Shown in pieces: positions 1-11,164 of a stretch of 64,000 nucleotides of DNA. The DNA comes from Anagrus nilaparvatae. Its lineage: Eukaryota > Arthropoda > Insecta > Hymenoptera > Mymaridae. The notes under the pieces were generated by a model, which saw only the letters and a program-made list of their open reading frames with translations, did not search any database and was not told the origin of the DNA. Made by a program: the position numbers and the translations under genes. Each line of letters opens with the position of its first letter. Positions within the stretch are counted from its first letter, which is position 1. Location: assembly GCA_022575985.1 (NCBI GenBank), contig JAKSXM010000288.1, forward strand, positions 3,561,501 through 3,625,500, read 5' to 3'.

Positions 1-1860
1 CTTCCAACGAGCTTTTTAAAGATTTTCAGAAGCTCTTTATTAAGTTACAATAATTTTTAGCAAAAATAAATTTAAAAATTTTTTTTAGTTTTTTGATGTA
101 TTTATTAGTCGTTACTTTCCCCTGATAAACAAATATTTCAAGATGATTTTTAAAAATATTCAAAAAATTCTAGATCCCCATAATTTTTTTTATCGATATT
201 ACTCATTTATTAATTTTTATTATGATTCGGTCAAAAAAAAATTTAATTAACTAAAAAAATAAATTTTTATTTTCTTATCATACATTAAAACAAAAATACA
301 TGTTACTTATTTAAATTCTTTATACGTACGAAATTCCTTAACTAAAAAATTTATTCGGATAAAAGATTTTTGGAGAAATGAATCCACAGTAGGACTGATC
401 CACAGAGAAGGATTTTCAGAAAATGAAAAAAACCTACTTCTATTTTGTAGAAGACAAAATTGATGATTTTGGTTAGTATAGAGTATTTTTTCTGCCAAAA
501 CTGTCTAATTTACCCAAACGTTTTGAGTTCGTCACTTGGCAAAAGCTAGAAGTTTTCCTCTATTTCTCTAACAGCTAACTCCAATTAAATGCTTATATAT
601 GATAGTTGTCGCAGTTTTCAATATCACGTGCCCAAATCTGAAACATAAAAATTGTTAATGATAATCACCAAAAATATTATTTCATATTTTTTAAAATTAG
701 AATTAAGAAAAAAAAAATATTTAATTTTAAAATGACCTAAATCTAAAGTGTGCCAAAATGCCCAAGTCTCCCCTAAAAATTTAATAACATAATAACTAAG
801 ATTAATTAATTTTCATAAATAATTAAAATTTAATAAAACTTGTGTTGACTGAAATAAATAATTTTGTTAGTATTTCAATCAAAATAAATTCTTACAGTGC
901 ACTTCTAATAAAAAAGGTTAATTTTTTCTATGTAATTAATTAGCTAATAAAGTTTGTGAAATTTTTATTTTTTAAGGAAACATGTTAACTCATTAGAAAA
1001 AAAAATCCAGCACTTATAAGCAAATTTTATTTATTTGTTTTAAATTATAAGACACATTATGAAATTTAAACTATTGTAACAATTACTTTTTGATTAAAAG
1101 CAAAACGAAAATAATTATATTGTTAAAAAAATTTTTGTAATAGCTTAAAAAAAATAGAAAAAATACATCTTTTAACTTCCGCATGAATAGCGTTGCAAGA
1201 AAATCAAGCGAGTGTGACTTACAGTCGAGCTTATAATATAGCATAATATATAATGATTAAAATGTTTTTAGATCAGCCATGACTTTGCAAATCTTAAATA
1301 CGTAGTTTTAAATAACTCTATGTTTAAATAGTGGTTTTCTTTTTAAAATATTACAAAAAAGAGTCTTTTACATGCTGTGAATTTTTCAATATTGTAGGCA
1401 CAAATTATCTAATGCGTACACTGTAAGACTCTCCTCTAAAATAACTTTAAAAATAGTTTATTTAAAATTATAAACTTTTGAATTTTCCATAAAAATCGTA
1501 ATTTTATTAATTTTAGTAAATTTACAAAAAAATCGAACCTTCTCGAATATTTTGCGCAAAGAATACTATTTTACTTCTCGATTCAATGCTTAAAAAATTT
1601 TGTATGACAGTGTACAAAAAATATTATTGTAGAAACTGAAAATTACACTGTCCAACAAAAATAAAAAAATTACAGACTCAACAATCATATTAAAGATTCT
1701 TTTGTGTTAATATTATAATGATCCCGTTTTTGGGTCACTTTTTCTTTCACGAAGATTCGAAAGTAAACATTTTTTTAGGGTCTCACACTCTCAAATTTTC
1801 CATTTGCCACTGTAATGAATAATCAATGAACTGATAATGAATTTCACTGTATATCACAAA
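1..1860. other. AT-rich intergenic DNA, no gene seen
   Basis: The stretch is dominated by A/T homopolymers and short degenerate repeats. Open frames are short, low in complexity and without recognisable motifs. I see no RNA gene, no convincing splice-bounded exon and no long inverted repeat here. Confidence 0.6.
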
Positions 1861-2940
1861 AATAGGCTTGTAATCAGGTTCTTTGTTCGGCGAAGGTTTT
1901 AGGGGGAGGGGACTAATGTAAAAATTTCCCCTCCCAACTACGTTCTCCCCCTATTTATGAAAAAATACCTAATGAAAATACATTACAAAACAAAATTTCG
2001 GACGGGCTATGACCCCCGGAGTCCCCTGGCTATAATATGCTTTCACACAAATATCGTTTGGTTTTCGGTTCAAACTTATAACACCTGAAAGATATTTTCA
2101 CGTTAAACATGAAGCTAATGGTCGTTTTTTTTCTATCAACTCCATATTTTAAGGTGCCTTAATCTATACTCGCAAACCCGAAACAACTTTTTTGCGAATT
2201 TCATTTATTTTTTAAATATTCTATTTGAATAAAATCATTTGGATTTTCAATAAAAGATATTTTCTGTATTCAAACTAATGTCGGGTCTTTGCTCCCCAAA
2301 TAATTGTCCCCTTTGGATAAATGAATTCGTGGGACAATTTTACTGTGTAAAGTTGCCTACCCCCCCTTCCAGACAATCGTCACTCAGATGATCTAAGCAA
2401 ATAATTAAGAAAATTTGACCTCCTTTGGTATAACATACTCTGATGGAGTGAGGCGAAAGCAATCCATTATAGGCAAATTGGAATATACGGTTTTTTATAG
2501 CGGAAGATTTGCATCCCTTCTTGACCTCCTCAAAGCCCCCTCGAGCCCCTACGGGTTGGGTTACCGTAAACGTAGCTGCAAGCACACCATTAGGTATAGT
2601 AAGTGGATTGTCTAGTTTTTTTTGTTGCGGGATCTTTGTTTCCGACCACCCATGATATATTAATTTATTAATTTTTTATTAAAAATTATTTTAATTATTC
2701 AACTTTTATTATACTTTTGTTAATTAAAAAATTTGTAAACACAAGCGGGAAATTGTCTAGTATAGGAGAATCGTCCATAGTGGGCTCTGGGTCTCCACCA
2801 GGAGCACCGCTAAAAACAATGTTTTTACCTTTTATTGGATATCAGGTTGAGATATTCAAAAAAAGTTTTTTTTTACATTATATTCTAAAAATACTAAAAT
2901 CCTTCGACAAAGTGTTAAGCAATTTATAAATAAATAAATA
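1860..2940. other. Unclassified, less AT-rich stretch, possibly an old transposon remnant
   Basis: Runs such as the G-rich block near 1900-1950 and the C-rich block near 2360 stand out from the surrounding AT-rich DNA. Short frames of 66-81 codons lie on both strands at 2340-2615 and another of 70 codons at 2717-2929. None shows a domain. An (AAAT)n run ends the stretch at about 2925-2944. Repeat ancestry is an inference from composition only. Confidence 0.3.
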
Positions 2941-3030
2941 AATCCATTAGATAGATACAATCCGATTGCTGGAGCAAAATCTTAATTAGAGTGTGTTATT
3001 AAAAAGAAAATAGTACATTTCTAACCAAGG

Positions 3031-3165
3031 GAACAAAAAAGATGACGAGGCTCAGAACGCGCGTTAATTATACCATTTGATGCGAAGCTGAGGCGAGAGC
3101 TGAGGATGGTAAACTGCGATCTGAAGCATTATTTTTTTGCACCCGTTGATAAAATCTCAAAATGC
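3031..3165. repeat. Fragment of a small dispersed repeat with a palindromic core
   Basis: The block around 3085-3125 (GATGCGAAGCTGAGG followed by GGATGGTAAACTGCGAT) matches, in reverse complement, the palindromic core at about 40285-40380. Related pieces lie at 26575-26690 and 51765-51845. It is a degraded dispersed repeat with no coding signal. Confidence 0.45.
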
Positions 3166-3294
3166 AATATTTTTTTCTCAGTTTGGAGAAAACATGGTTT
3201 TTTCGATCATACCGTGGGGTGAAAAAGTGTTATCGACTCGCTAGGAAGAAAAATTATATAATTATTGGGCCTTTATATTAAGAAACTTCTTAAA

Positions 3295-4498
3295 TACTCC
3301 AGTCAAAATACGGGGGGGGGGGGAGTTGTATTGATTTGGTCTACTATAAGTTTTTTGGGTCGCTAAACACAAAAAATCGGGGTCTTTTCTATGAGAAATC
3401 GGGGCTTGAGCCTTAAAGTAGCCAAAACTACTCTTAAAAGGGGCGTTTTTGCAACTTTCGCTCTAGCCTTCCAAGATTTAGTGTAATAAGGGTTTTTTGG
3501 ATCGCTGATCACAAAAATTGATATCTTTTCAATTAAAACTTAACTCTTCACCCTTAAATTTGCCAAAACTACCCCTAAAAGGGGTTTTTTCGCTACTTTC
3601 GCTCTAGCCTTCCAAGATTTGGTCTAATAGGGTTTTTTGGGCCGCTGCACAGTGATCTAAAAAAAAAAGCGGAAATAAGTTTGCTTCGATCGAGTTTCCA
3701 TCCAATTTTAATGCGGGTCGGTAATTTTTTTTTTTTAACATAATTTCATTGTTTTTCAACCATATTTAAGCATATACATAATTTTTCAAGGCCTAGAAAA
3801 TTGTTTTCGATAAATTATAATTTTGCTATAAAATTTTTTTTTGGGGTGGGTTTTTCTGAAAAGGGAGTGAAAATCAGGTGGAAAAAAATTTTCTTATCGT
3901 TATTTTCGTAAAATACAGGTTTTCAGGAGTAAAACAAGCCAACCCGCATTAAAATTGGATGGAAACTCGATCAAAGCAAACTTATTTCCGTTTTTTTTTT
4001 TCCTAGGTCACTGTGAGCTGATCACAAAAATGTTTTATTTAAACAATTTTTTTTTAATTTAAAAAATTTTTTTTGCATAAAACAAAATTTTTATTATTCT
4101 TCAAAAAAAACCCTTTAAGGGTAGTATATTGTGATCAACAACCTAAAAAACCCTATTAGAACAAATCTTAGAAGGCTAGAACGAATATAGCGAAAGTGTC
4201 CCTTTTAGGGGTAGTTTTGGCTAATTTAAGGATGAAGAGTTGAGTTTTAATTGAAAAGACATCGATTTTTGTGATCAGCGACGCAAAAAACCTTTATTAG
4301 AGCAAATCTTGGAGGGCTAGAGCGAAAGTTGCAAAAACACCCCTTTTAGGGGTAGTTTTGGCTAATTTAAGGGTCAAACACCAATTTCTTATAGAAAAGA
4401 ACCCGCTTTTCGTGTTCAGCGACCCAAAAAAACTTTAGCAGACCAAATCTGTTAGCGGCCACAAACAATACAACCAAAACCGTGATTTGACTGGAGTA
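3295..4498. mobile_element. Foldback/MITE-like element with long inverted repeats
   Basis: The left end (TACTCCAGTCAAAATACGG, 3295-3313) is mirrored by the right end at about 4480-4498. Most of the left half is repeated in inverse in the right half, including segments built around CCCCTAAAAGGGG and GCTCTAGCCTTCCAAGATT. A second nested inverted pair lies inside, at about 3645-3720 and 3940-4015. No coding sequence is seen. A truncated copy of the left end lies at 32567-32700. Confidence 0.75.
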
Positions 4499-4499
4499 A

Positions 4500-5795
4500 A
4501 AATTTATCACGAAAGTATAAAAATGTAAAATAAAATAAAAACAAATATTTTTGCTGTTTAAATTTTTACATGATTACATTATAGCGTTTTTTTCAACTAC
4601 CCACCGTCAATCTGACCGTTAATAAAGAACGAAAAAAAAGTCTATAAAAATATTAACGATTTTCACGCTTTTTTTCGCATAAGGTTGTTGATCTTTTATT
4701 ATGCATTATATATTATGACACTTTCACTATACACGTATTTATGGTGGCTATAATAAACGATATAAAAATCAATAGAAACGTATTAAAAAGGAATGGACAA
4801 TAAAGGAATAGAAAAAGTGTATAAATCATTATATATATAAGGGGTTGATTTATAATATTATGATATTCTGCAATATTTTATATTTGCGCTAAAATCTTTG
4901 TGCCTTGTTGAATGATGTTTTACTTTTTAACGAGTTTTATCGTAAAATATTACTATTAAATGTATTAGAGTGACTCTCATTTTTAAAATAATATGCTTTA
5001 GGCAAGTGATTAATAAAAAATTGAAGAAAAGCTTTTTTTCAAGAATTTAAATGAATATTACGGCTAGTCTGTAAAAAATTGCACTGTAATTATAGAATTT
5101 TGCAGAAATATTTCTATAAATTTACTATCGTGATTGTAAAATCAAAGGTGGTGTGTTTTACAGTTAACTAAACCAAGATCTAAAATTTATATTTTTAGCA
5201 ATTTAGAGTGTACAATTTTTAGAATTAATAATTTAATTTACTTATAACAGATGTAACAATTAATTAAATAATAAGTTTATAGTTTTATTAATTATTGTAA
5301 TATTTGTTAAGTTTGAAAATAATTGAATTATAAAAAAAAAAAATTTAATTAGGTTAGCTCTAAATATTTCAGAAAAATTATTAAAATTTATTTTTTGTAT
5401 TTGAAATAAAATAAAATTTTAGACATAAATTTTTATTCATTTTTTTCAGCCCTTACAAACCACCTAATATTATTCAGTACGATTTTTCAAATTTTTTTAA
5501 CTTTTATTTAAAAAAAAAGCATTTGAATTATGAATCTTCATAAAAATGTCATATTTAAGTAATAATTACATAATTGACGTCAATTTAAAAAAATATTTAA
5601 AAATTTTAAAATATTTTATTGTAAAATGAAAAAGGCTGGAAAAGGCTATAGTAATACTTAACACCTGAAAAATATTTAATAGAAAACATTCTCTAGAAAA
5701 ATTATGTACTACTCTTTGAATAAAAATATTGGGACTTAAAAAGTATTTTATAAAAGAAAAAAAAAAAAAGAGGGGAAACTGCAAAACCGAGTCGA
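4500..5795. other. AT-rich intergenic DNA upstream of a secreted-protein gene
   Basis: No convincing exon, RNA gene or long repeat is visible. The minus-strand frame of 72 codons at 5566-5784 is Phe/Ile-rich and looks like chance translation of A/T runs. Confidence 0.5.
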
Positions 5796-5801
5796 TATAA
5801 A
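5796..5801 (+). promoter_or_regulatory. Candidate TATA box of the cysteine-module gene
   Basis: TATAAA lies 85 bp upstream of the ATG at 5881. That spacing allows a start site near 5825-5830 and a 5' UTR of about 50 bases. The assignment is positional and untested. Confidence 0.35.
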
Positions 5802-5880
5802 GCCATTACTTCTAGACGACTGAAGTATTTCGTGAGAAAGTGATGAGTGTTCAATTTTGTTAAACCGAATATTACTTAAG

Positions 5881-7616
5881 ATGCCGTTTTATAAAAAGGT
5901 AAAAATAATTTTAATTCAATAAGAAAAATTATTTTAATCTTGTTTAAAAATTTTTTTTTTCACATTTGTACAAATTGATTGTAGGCTCCTTTGATGTTAT
6001 CATGTTTAATGATAACTCTAGTAACAGGAGATTTTCATCATGGATTTCATCCTTGGTATAAATTAGGTAAATCTTCACTTAGCAGTCATTTTAGTGATTC
6101 GATTCCTGCTTTTACTAAAAAAATTCCATCAGAAGACAAAACTTTTAAAAAATATATTGGACCACATTTTACTTTTATTGATAAATACAGCCCTAAATTT
6201 AAGGAAATGATTATAAAATCTGGTGCTCCTTATTGTCAAGAAATAGCAGCTAAAAAGGAAAAAACTGAAAATAATCAAAAGAAAATGATGTGTTATCGTT
6301 GTAAAGATCCTAAAAATGGATCATATTTTGAAAAATGTACGTATTCTTCAAGACCCCACGGATTTAGACAACCAAGATCAAATGAATCATCGGAAAAAAG
6401 TTTTAAAGAAATAACTTCAATTCAAGACAGCAGCAGCAGTAGTACTAATAATAAGGAATCAAGAAAACCGAGTACTAAGAACTTTGGTGATGATTTGAAT
6501 AAGATGGGGCTTTACGTTCAACTACCAATGGAATTTGAAAAGCACCCTGAATTTTGTGAAAAATCTAAAAAAGGTTCCACTTTATGCGTAGCATGCAGAA
6601 ACCCAATCACAAATATTAAATTTAATAGATGCAGCTATGTGAATGGTCCACCAAAGAGAGCTTATGCTTACTCTAAAACAAGTTCATTTGGTAATCCAGA
6701 TTCGGATCATGACCTGCATTCGGATACTTCTCAACAACCTCAGACAAATAAACCAGCAGAAAAAAAAGATAAACAAAAAAAACGAGAAGATAATGTCGAA
6801 AATCACGAAATTCAGGATGATTTTAATCCGCACGAATTTTACAACGACGACCAAGATGATAAGGACGAAGAAGAAGCTCATAGCTCTCATTACATACCAG
6901 AAAGTAGCTATCATTTCCCAACCTACGAAGAAGATGAATACGCTGCAAAAGAAACAGAACCAGAAACATTCAACAGTTCAGGTGACTGTAAAACCGTAAA
7001 AAAAGGTACCGAAATGTGTACGGTATGTAAAGATCCAAAAACAGGTGAAAATTCAGAAAAATGTAATTACGCCGAATACCCAAAAGACAAAGTTTATCAA
7101 TACAGCCAATCAAAAAGTTTTGGAAAACCTTACGCTAACGCTAATAACGATGAAAAACAAGAATCTAAACAAGATCCAGGCAGTGAAGAAGATAACAGTG
7201 AAGATCATTATAGTTACGAACCAACATCTGTGGATCACATACGTTCTGAATCCGAAAAAATTTCCGAAAAAGTTAAAAATAAAGGTAATTGCTTACAAGT
7301 CAAAAGAGATTCAATGCTTTGTACAGTTTGTACAGATGCAAAAACTGGTGGTAATTTCGAACAATGTAGCTATTCATACGAACCAGATGATAAAGTTTTT
7401 GCATATTCAAAATCTAAATCATTTGGCAATCCAAAACAAATTCCTGAAGAAGAAAGTGCTGATTATGATAGTGGTGAAGAAAGTCCATCAGAAACATATC
7501 ACTCACCAGTTTATTCTGGATATAATACTAGTAAAAATTCAGGTAAACAAGATGGAAAGGATAAAGATACTGCTGAATCTGTTAAAAATGTTCAGGTAGT
7601 TGAAAGAAAAAATTAA
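5881..7616 (+). CDS. Secreted acidic protein with four four-cysteine modules
   Basis: Proposed CDS is join(5881..5898, 5985..7616), 549 residues. Exon 1 (MPFYKK) ends at a GTAAAA donor. Exon 2 begins after TTGTAG at 5984 in phase 0. The joined N-terminus is a textbook signal peptide: two lysines, then hydrophobic residues to about 21, then DFHHG. I chose this start because the downstream ATG at 5994 alone would lose the basic n-region. Four cysteine modules lie at about residues 90-124, 197-222, 341-366 and 442-467. Modules 2-4 have spacing C-x9-C-x2-C-x11-C; the first gap of module 1 is longer. Modules 2-4 are each followed by an aromatic/Ser tail of the type YSxSxSFGxP. Linkers are Asp/Glu/Ser-rich. 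Eight or more cysteine pairs and a leader imply an extracellular protein. I recognise the module as one seen in insect secreted proteins but know no function. The next gene at 8080 carries one copy of the same module. Confidence 0.8.
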
Positions 7617-7830
7617 TTTTTAATTGCTATTTTTATAATATGAAGATTGTGATACATATTATTTGGTGTTTTATGTACAGTTTTTTATATAAATATCAGT
7701 AGTATCAATCAAGTAGTTTTTTTTAGTATAGTTTATATGTTATCATAGTAGTTAAAACATTTTTTGTACAACACATTTAGATACTTTCACAATGCACATA
7801 GTAGATTTTTTATATATTTTGTAATCTTAT

Positions 7831-7836
7831 AATAAA
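7831..7836 (+). terminator. Candidate polyadenylation signal
   Basis: AATAAA lies 215 bp after the stop codon of the cysteine-module gene. A second AATAAA follows at about 7899. Either could end the transcript. Confidence 0.4.
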
Positions 7837-8079
7837 CTTTTAAAAAATATGTATAAAAAATATAATCAGATGTATTTATATAATTTTCCATCATGTAAAT
7901 AAATTTTCTTCACATTTAGATGTTAGTTTAATTTTGATTTTTAGGAAGTTGATCTTCAAAACAAAAAGTAGAAAAAATAAAGTATTAAAATAAAATATTT
8001 ATGAAATTAATTTATTTTTCTAACATTATAAAAAAAAAAAAATAAAAAAATTAATAATAAACAGCAACAGCCAAAGCAG

Positions 8080-8721
8080 ATGGATTCAAAAATTGATACT
8101 GGTTTTTACGATGCAGCAAAAAGACGAGCAGAAATAGAAAAAATAGTACAACAAATAAATACAGATAATAAAACAAAATGTAAAAAAATATTTCGTGGTG
8201 CCATGACGTGTTATCGTTGTGCTGATGATCAAGGTTTTGTTAATGAAGAATGTGTTTTTGTCAATGAAGAACCAACACCGTCACCATCAGAGCCTATAGT
8301 TAATGCAAATGAAGATTCAAAAATTATAGTATCACCTAATTCAACGACGACGTCAACTACTGAACCTGAATTAACATCAACAACAACAACAACAACAACA
8401 ACTGTTTCAACACCTTTAGACTACTCAGAAGAAAAAAAATTAGAAATTTTAAAATTATTGGAACCAACAACTGCTAGTGGTCAAGTTTTTGTATCAAAAA
8501 GACGTACTAGAGAAATAAAGAAAAAATATAGAAATAAACCAGATCCAGATGAAAAATTAGAAGTTTTAAGTGAAGAAGCTACTGAAGCTGAACCATATGA
8601 TTATGTATCTGAAACTAAACCAGTTTATGATAGAGTTTTAGGATTGACATTACCTGCTTTCATGATAAAAAAATCAGATCAAGAAAAAGAATTTGATGAA
8701 GTTTATAATGGTCGTTATTAA
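8080..8721 (+). CDS. Single-module cysteine protein, neighbour and relative of the 5881 gene
   Basis: The frame of 213 codons starts at ATG 8080. The same frame is open upstream to AAACAG, ending at 8064, which could be a splice acceptor; the true N-terminus may therefore be supplied by an unseen upstream exon, and no signal peptide is present in what is visible. Residues 29-53 hold a single module, C-x9-C-x2-C-x10-C, matching the modules of the preceding gene, including the shared CYRC core. A Thr/Ser-rich linker with a (CAA)n-encoded Thr run occupies residues 85-110. It is followed by a basic RRTREIKKKYR segment at about 146-156, then an acidic C-terminus. The gap between the two genes is about 460 bp, on the same strand. 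This suggests local duplication, or alternatively another 3' exon of one complex gene. The function is unknown. Confidence 0.65.
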   Translation: MDSKIDTGFYDAAKRRAEIEKIVQQINTDNKTKCKKIFRGAMTCYRCADDQGFVNEECVFVNEEPTPSPSEPIVNANEDSKIIVSPNSTTTSTTEPELTSTTTTTTTTVSTPLDYSEEKKLEILKLLEPTTASGQVFVSKRRTREIKKKYRNKPDPDEKLEVLSEEATEAEPYDYVSETKPVYDRVLGLTLPAFMIKKSDQEKEFDEVYNGRY

Positions 8722-8779
8722 AATTTTTAGATATGACTGATTTTATTAATTATTAATCATTTACTATAAAAAAAGACTG

Positions 8780-9890
8780 ATTTTAAAATAAAAATGTTAA
8801 TTAAAAAAAAAAAAAAAAGTATGTTTTTTTGTTGTTAAATATCTTACATAAATTACAAGACTCTTTTTTGTTGTAAGTAATTGAGAAATTTTTTATTTTG
8901 TCATCTATAAAAAGAAATAATATAGGTATATATAAACACAATATAAAAATAGTCGTAATACACTATAATAAATGTCTTTAATGTATTATTTGGCTCCTTT
9001 TTTTTATTATTTTATATATCGATTCGTCATACCAAAAGTGTAATTTAAAGGCGTGAAAAATTATTCCTGATGTGGAATCAGCCAAGCATGTAAAAGACCA
9101 AAAAACTTTTGACATTTTTAACGCAATTGACTTTCTTGAAATATCTATTGCAAGATTTTTATTTATTTTTTTTTTATAGAATAAAAAAAAATTTGAAGAA
9201 TTTGTCATTTTTAGCAAAGTATTAATTAATTTTTAAGTTCAATTGTAAAGAAATATAGCACTGAATTTTCCTATTTCCTTCTTGTTTAATTTAATTTAAT
9301 AATTACTCAATAGCTTTTTTTATTCATAGAATGACTTTAATTAATTAAAAATTCTAAAAAGCTTTAAAAAAACTAGAAAATAAAAAAAAAAATCATAATT
9401 TTAATATTTTTATAGATTAAAGAAATGAAATAAAATTATAAATAAAGTTTTGAAATTAAATAATTTTGCGATTCCATCGTTATTTACTCTTATTATTGCT
9501 TTATTTTATCATTATTACTGATATTATACATGTGCATATTTACCTGAATAGTATAGCATTTCAAGCAGTGTTGGGCAATATATCTTTTTGATAAACGCTA
9601 ACGATACTTTTTCTTATTTCCATCGTTATTTTACAGCAATAATTATTCTGAAAAAATTTTCGGTATAAGTAAATAATTATCTTGTATCAAATTATCGCAT
9701 AAAATGGAGAAAATTTGTGAAATGTTTTGAAAATTTTTAACTTTACCCTTCTTTACTCTTTAATTAAACATTGCAGTTTTCCATTTAAAACCCCATGTTT
9801 AAATTTTATTTATTTTATTTTAAGAAGGCTTTTCAGTTAAAATTTTTAAGAGATATATATATATGATCTTATAGATTAAGATCTTCGAAT
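8780..9890. other. AT-rich intergenic DNA, nothing identified
   Basis: Homopolymer-rich DNA. The minus-strand frame of 79 codons at 8978-9217 has no recognisable domain and lies in low-complexity sequence. I see no support for a gene. Confidence 0.5.
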
Positions 9891-9939
9891 TCTAATGGGA
9901 TGGTATACGCATAGTCGGTAGCCAGGCAAAATTTTGAGA

Positions 9940-10080
9940 TATTTGTAAAATAAAATGTGTTTAACATGGGTTCTTATGGTAGGTAAGCTTAGGTTTGTTT
10001 GATCTTATACCGTGAGCCAGAACGTACTTCGTCTATTATGTACCCCCATAAGAGCACATGTTAAATTTGCATTTTATTAT
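9940..10080. repeat. Short imperfect inverted repeat
   Basis: A segment near 9950-9980 (AAAATGTGTTTAACATGGGTTCTTATGG) is mirrored near 10045-10075 with several mismatches. It may be the remnant of a small terminal-inverted-repeat element. Support is weak. Confidence 0.3.
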
Positions 10081-10233
10081 GTAGCACAATCTTTGGATTC
10101 CAAGTTGAATCGTAACGATACTTAGAAAGTCTTTGGTTTTGGACCCCTGTTATGAATCTTGTCATTCTATTATCACTTGCAAGCTCTGGTCCAATTATTA
10201 AGGTAAATCTAGATCTATAATAAGTAATTGAAC

Positions 10234-10985
10234 TTATTGATAATCCATCATTGGGACGATATGAAAAATATTGACCTTATTTTTGGAGCAAAACTTCCAC
10301 CACATTTTACAACGAGATTCACATTGTTTCAATCTTGATGGAACGATTGAACACAGTGAGATGTCTGTAGACTGCAATAGTATTTTCTTTAATTTAAACG
10401 TCTTCGTGATAAGACTGTTACCTACAGGAAAATCTTGTTTTAAAAAGGGTTGAATTCCCATTAAATAAAAGATAAATAAAATTTTTCTTTAAAATTTAAA
10501 CTTTCTGAAATCTTCTGATCCTGATACAAGGGATACCGCAGCTAGGATGTCCAAATTGAGACAACTACTATGCCCTGAGCCTCATTCTACTGAATTTTTT
10601 GTAACACCCTTAAAATTAGAAAGCGTAAAAATCTAATCCTTTCCAAGATTTTGTAAATGAATCAACATCAAATGAATTAGAGTCTCTTTGCAAGATATAA
10701 ACTTTAGGCATTTATATCGAATAGCATTTCAGGAAATCCAAAGGCCTCTTTAATGCTGTAAAAGGCTGAATCTAAAAGTTGAACCTCACGCCTTGATTCA
10801 TGATATGCAGCAGCATTATCCTCAGAGGAGATATAAAAATAGATTATCCAGATTCTCCTTCTTTCACACAATCTCCCAATCTTTCGAGCCTTATGGTTTA
10901 GATTAGGATATCGCATTTCCTCCATTCGATTTATATAAGAAATAGCTGTGGTATTGTCAATTTTTAAAGGGATGTTTACATCTTT
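10234..10985 (-). mobile_element. DIRS-type retroelement fragment (RNase H plus start of tyrosine recombinase)
   Basis: Read on the minus strand, about 10980-10704 translates to a block beginning IDNTTAISYINRM and continuing with RYPNLN..ARKIG..CERR..WI..YISSEDN..A..ESRR. This is the pattern I associate with the RNase H region of DIRS/Ngaro-type retroelements. Further along the strand, 10461-10234 encodes a segment with LKQCESRCKMWWKFCSKNK, which resembles the N-terminal core-binding part of the tyrosine recombinase of those elements. The order RNase H then recombinase is as expected. The two parts are separated by stops, the reverse transcriptase and the recombinase catalytic part are missing, and so this is a dead fragment. 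Confidence 0.55.
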
Positions 10986-11164
10986 ATTCCCAGGTTACAG
11001 GTATGTGGCGAAGAGTCTAATGTTGTATGAGTGTTTGACTAGTTCCAAAAACCATTTACTGATTCTTTCTGACAGACAACTTACCAACCAGATAAAGAGG
11101 TAGGTGTATGTGAAAATAACTAATTTATAATCTGCATCTTTTGTTTTAAAAAGTAATTTGAACT

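Noticed and set aside
6643..7599. Frames of 118 and 184 codons overlapping the cysteine-module gene in another phase
   Set aside because: Lys/Ile/Asn-rich shadows of the real frame, with no motif of their own.
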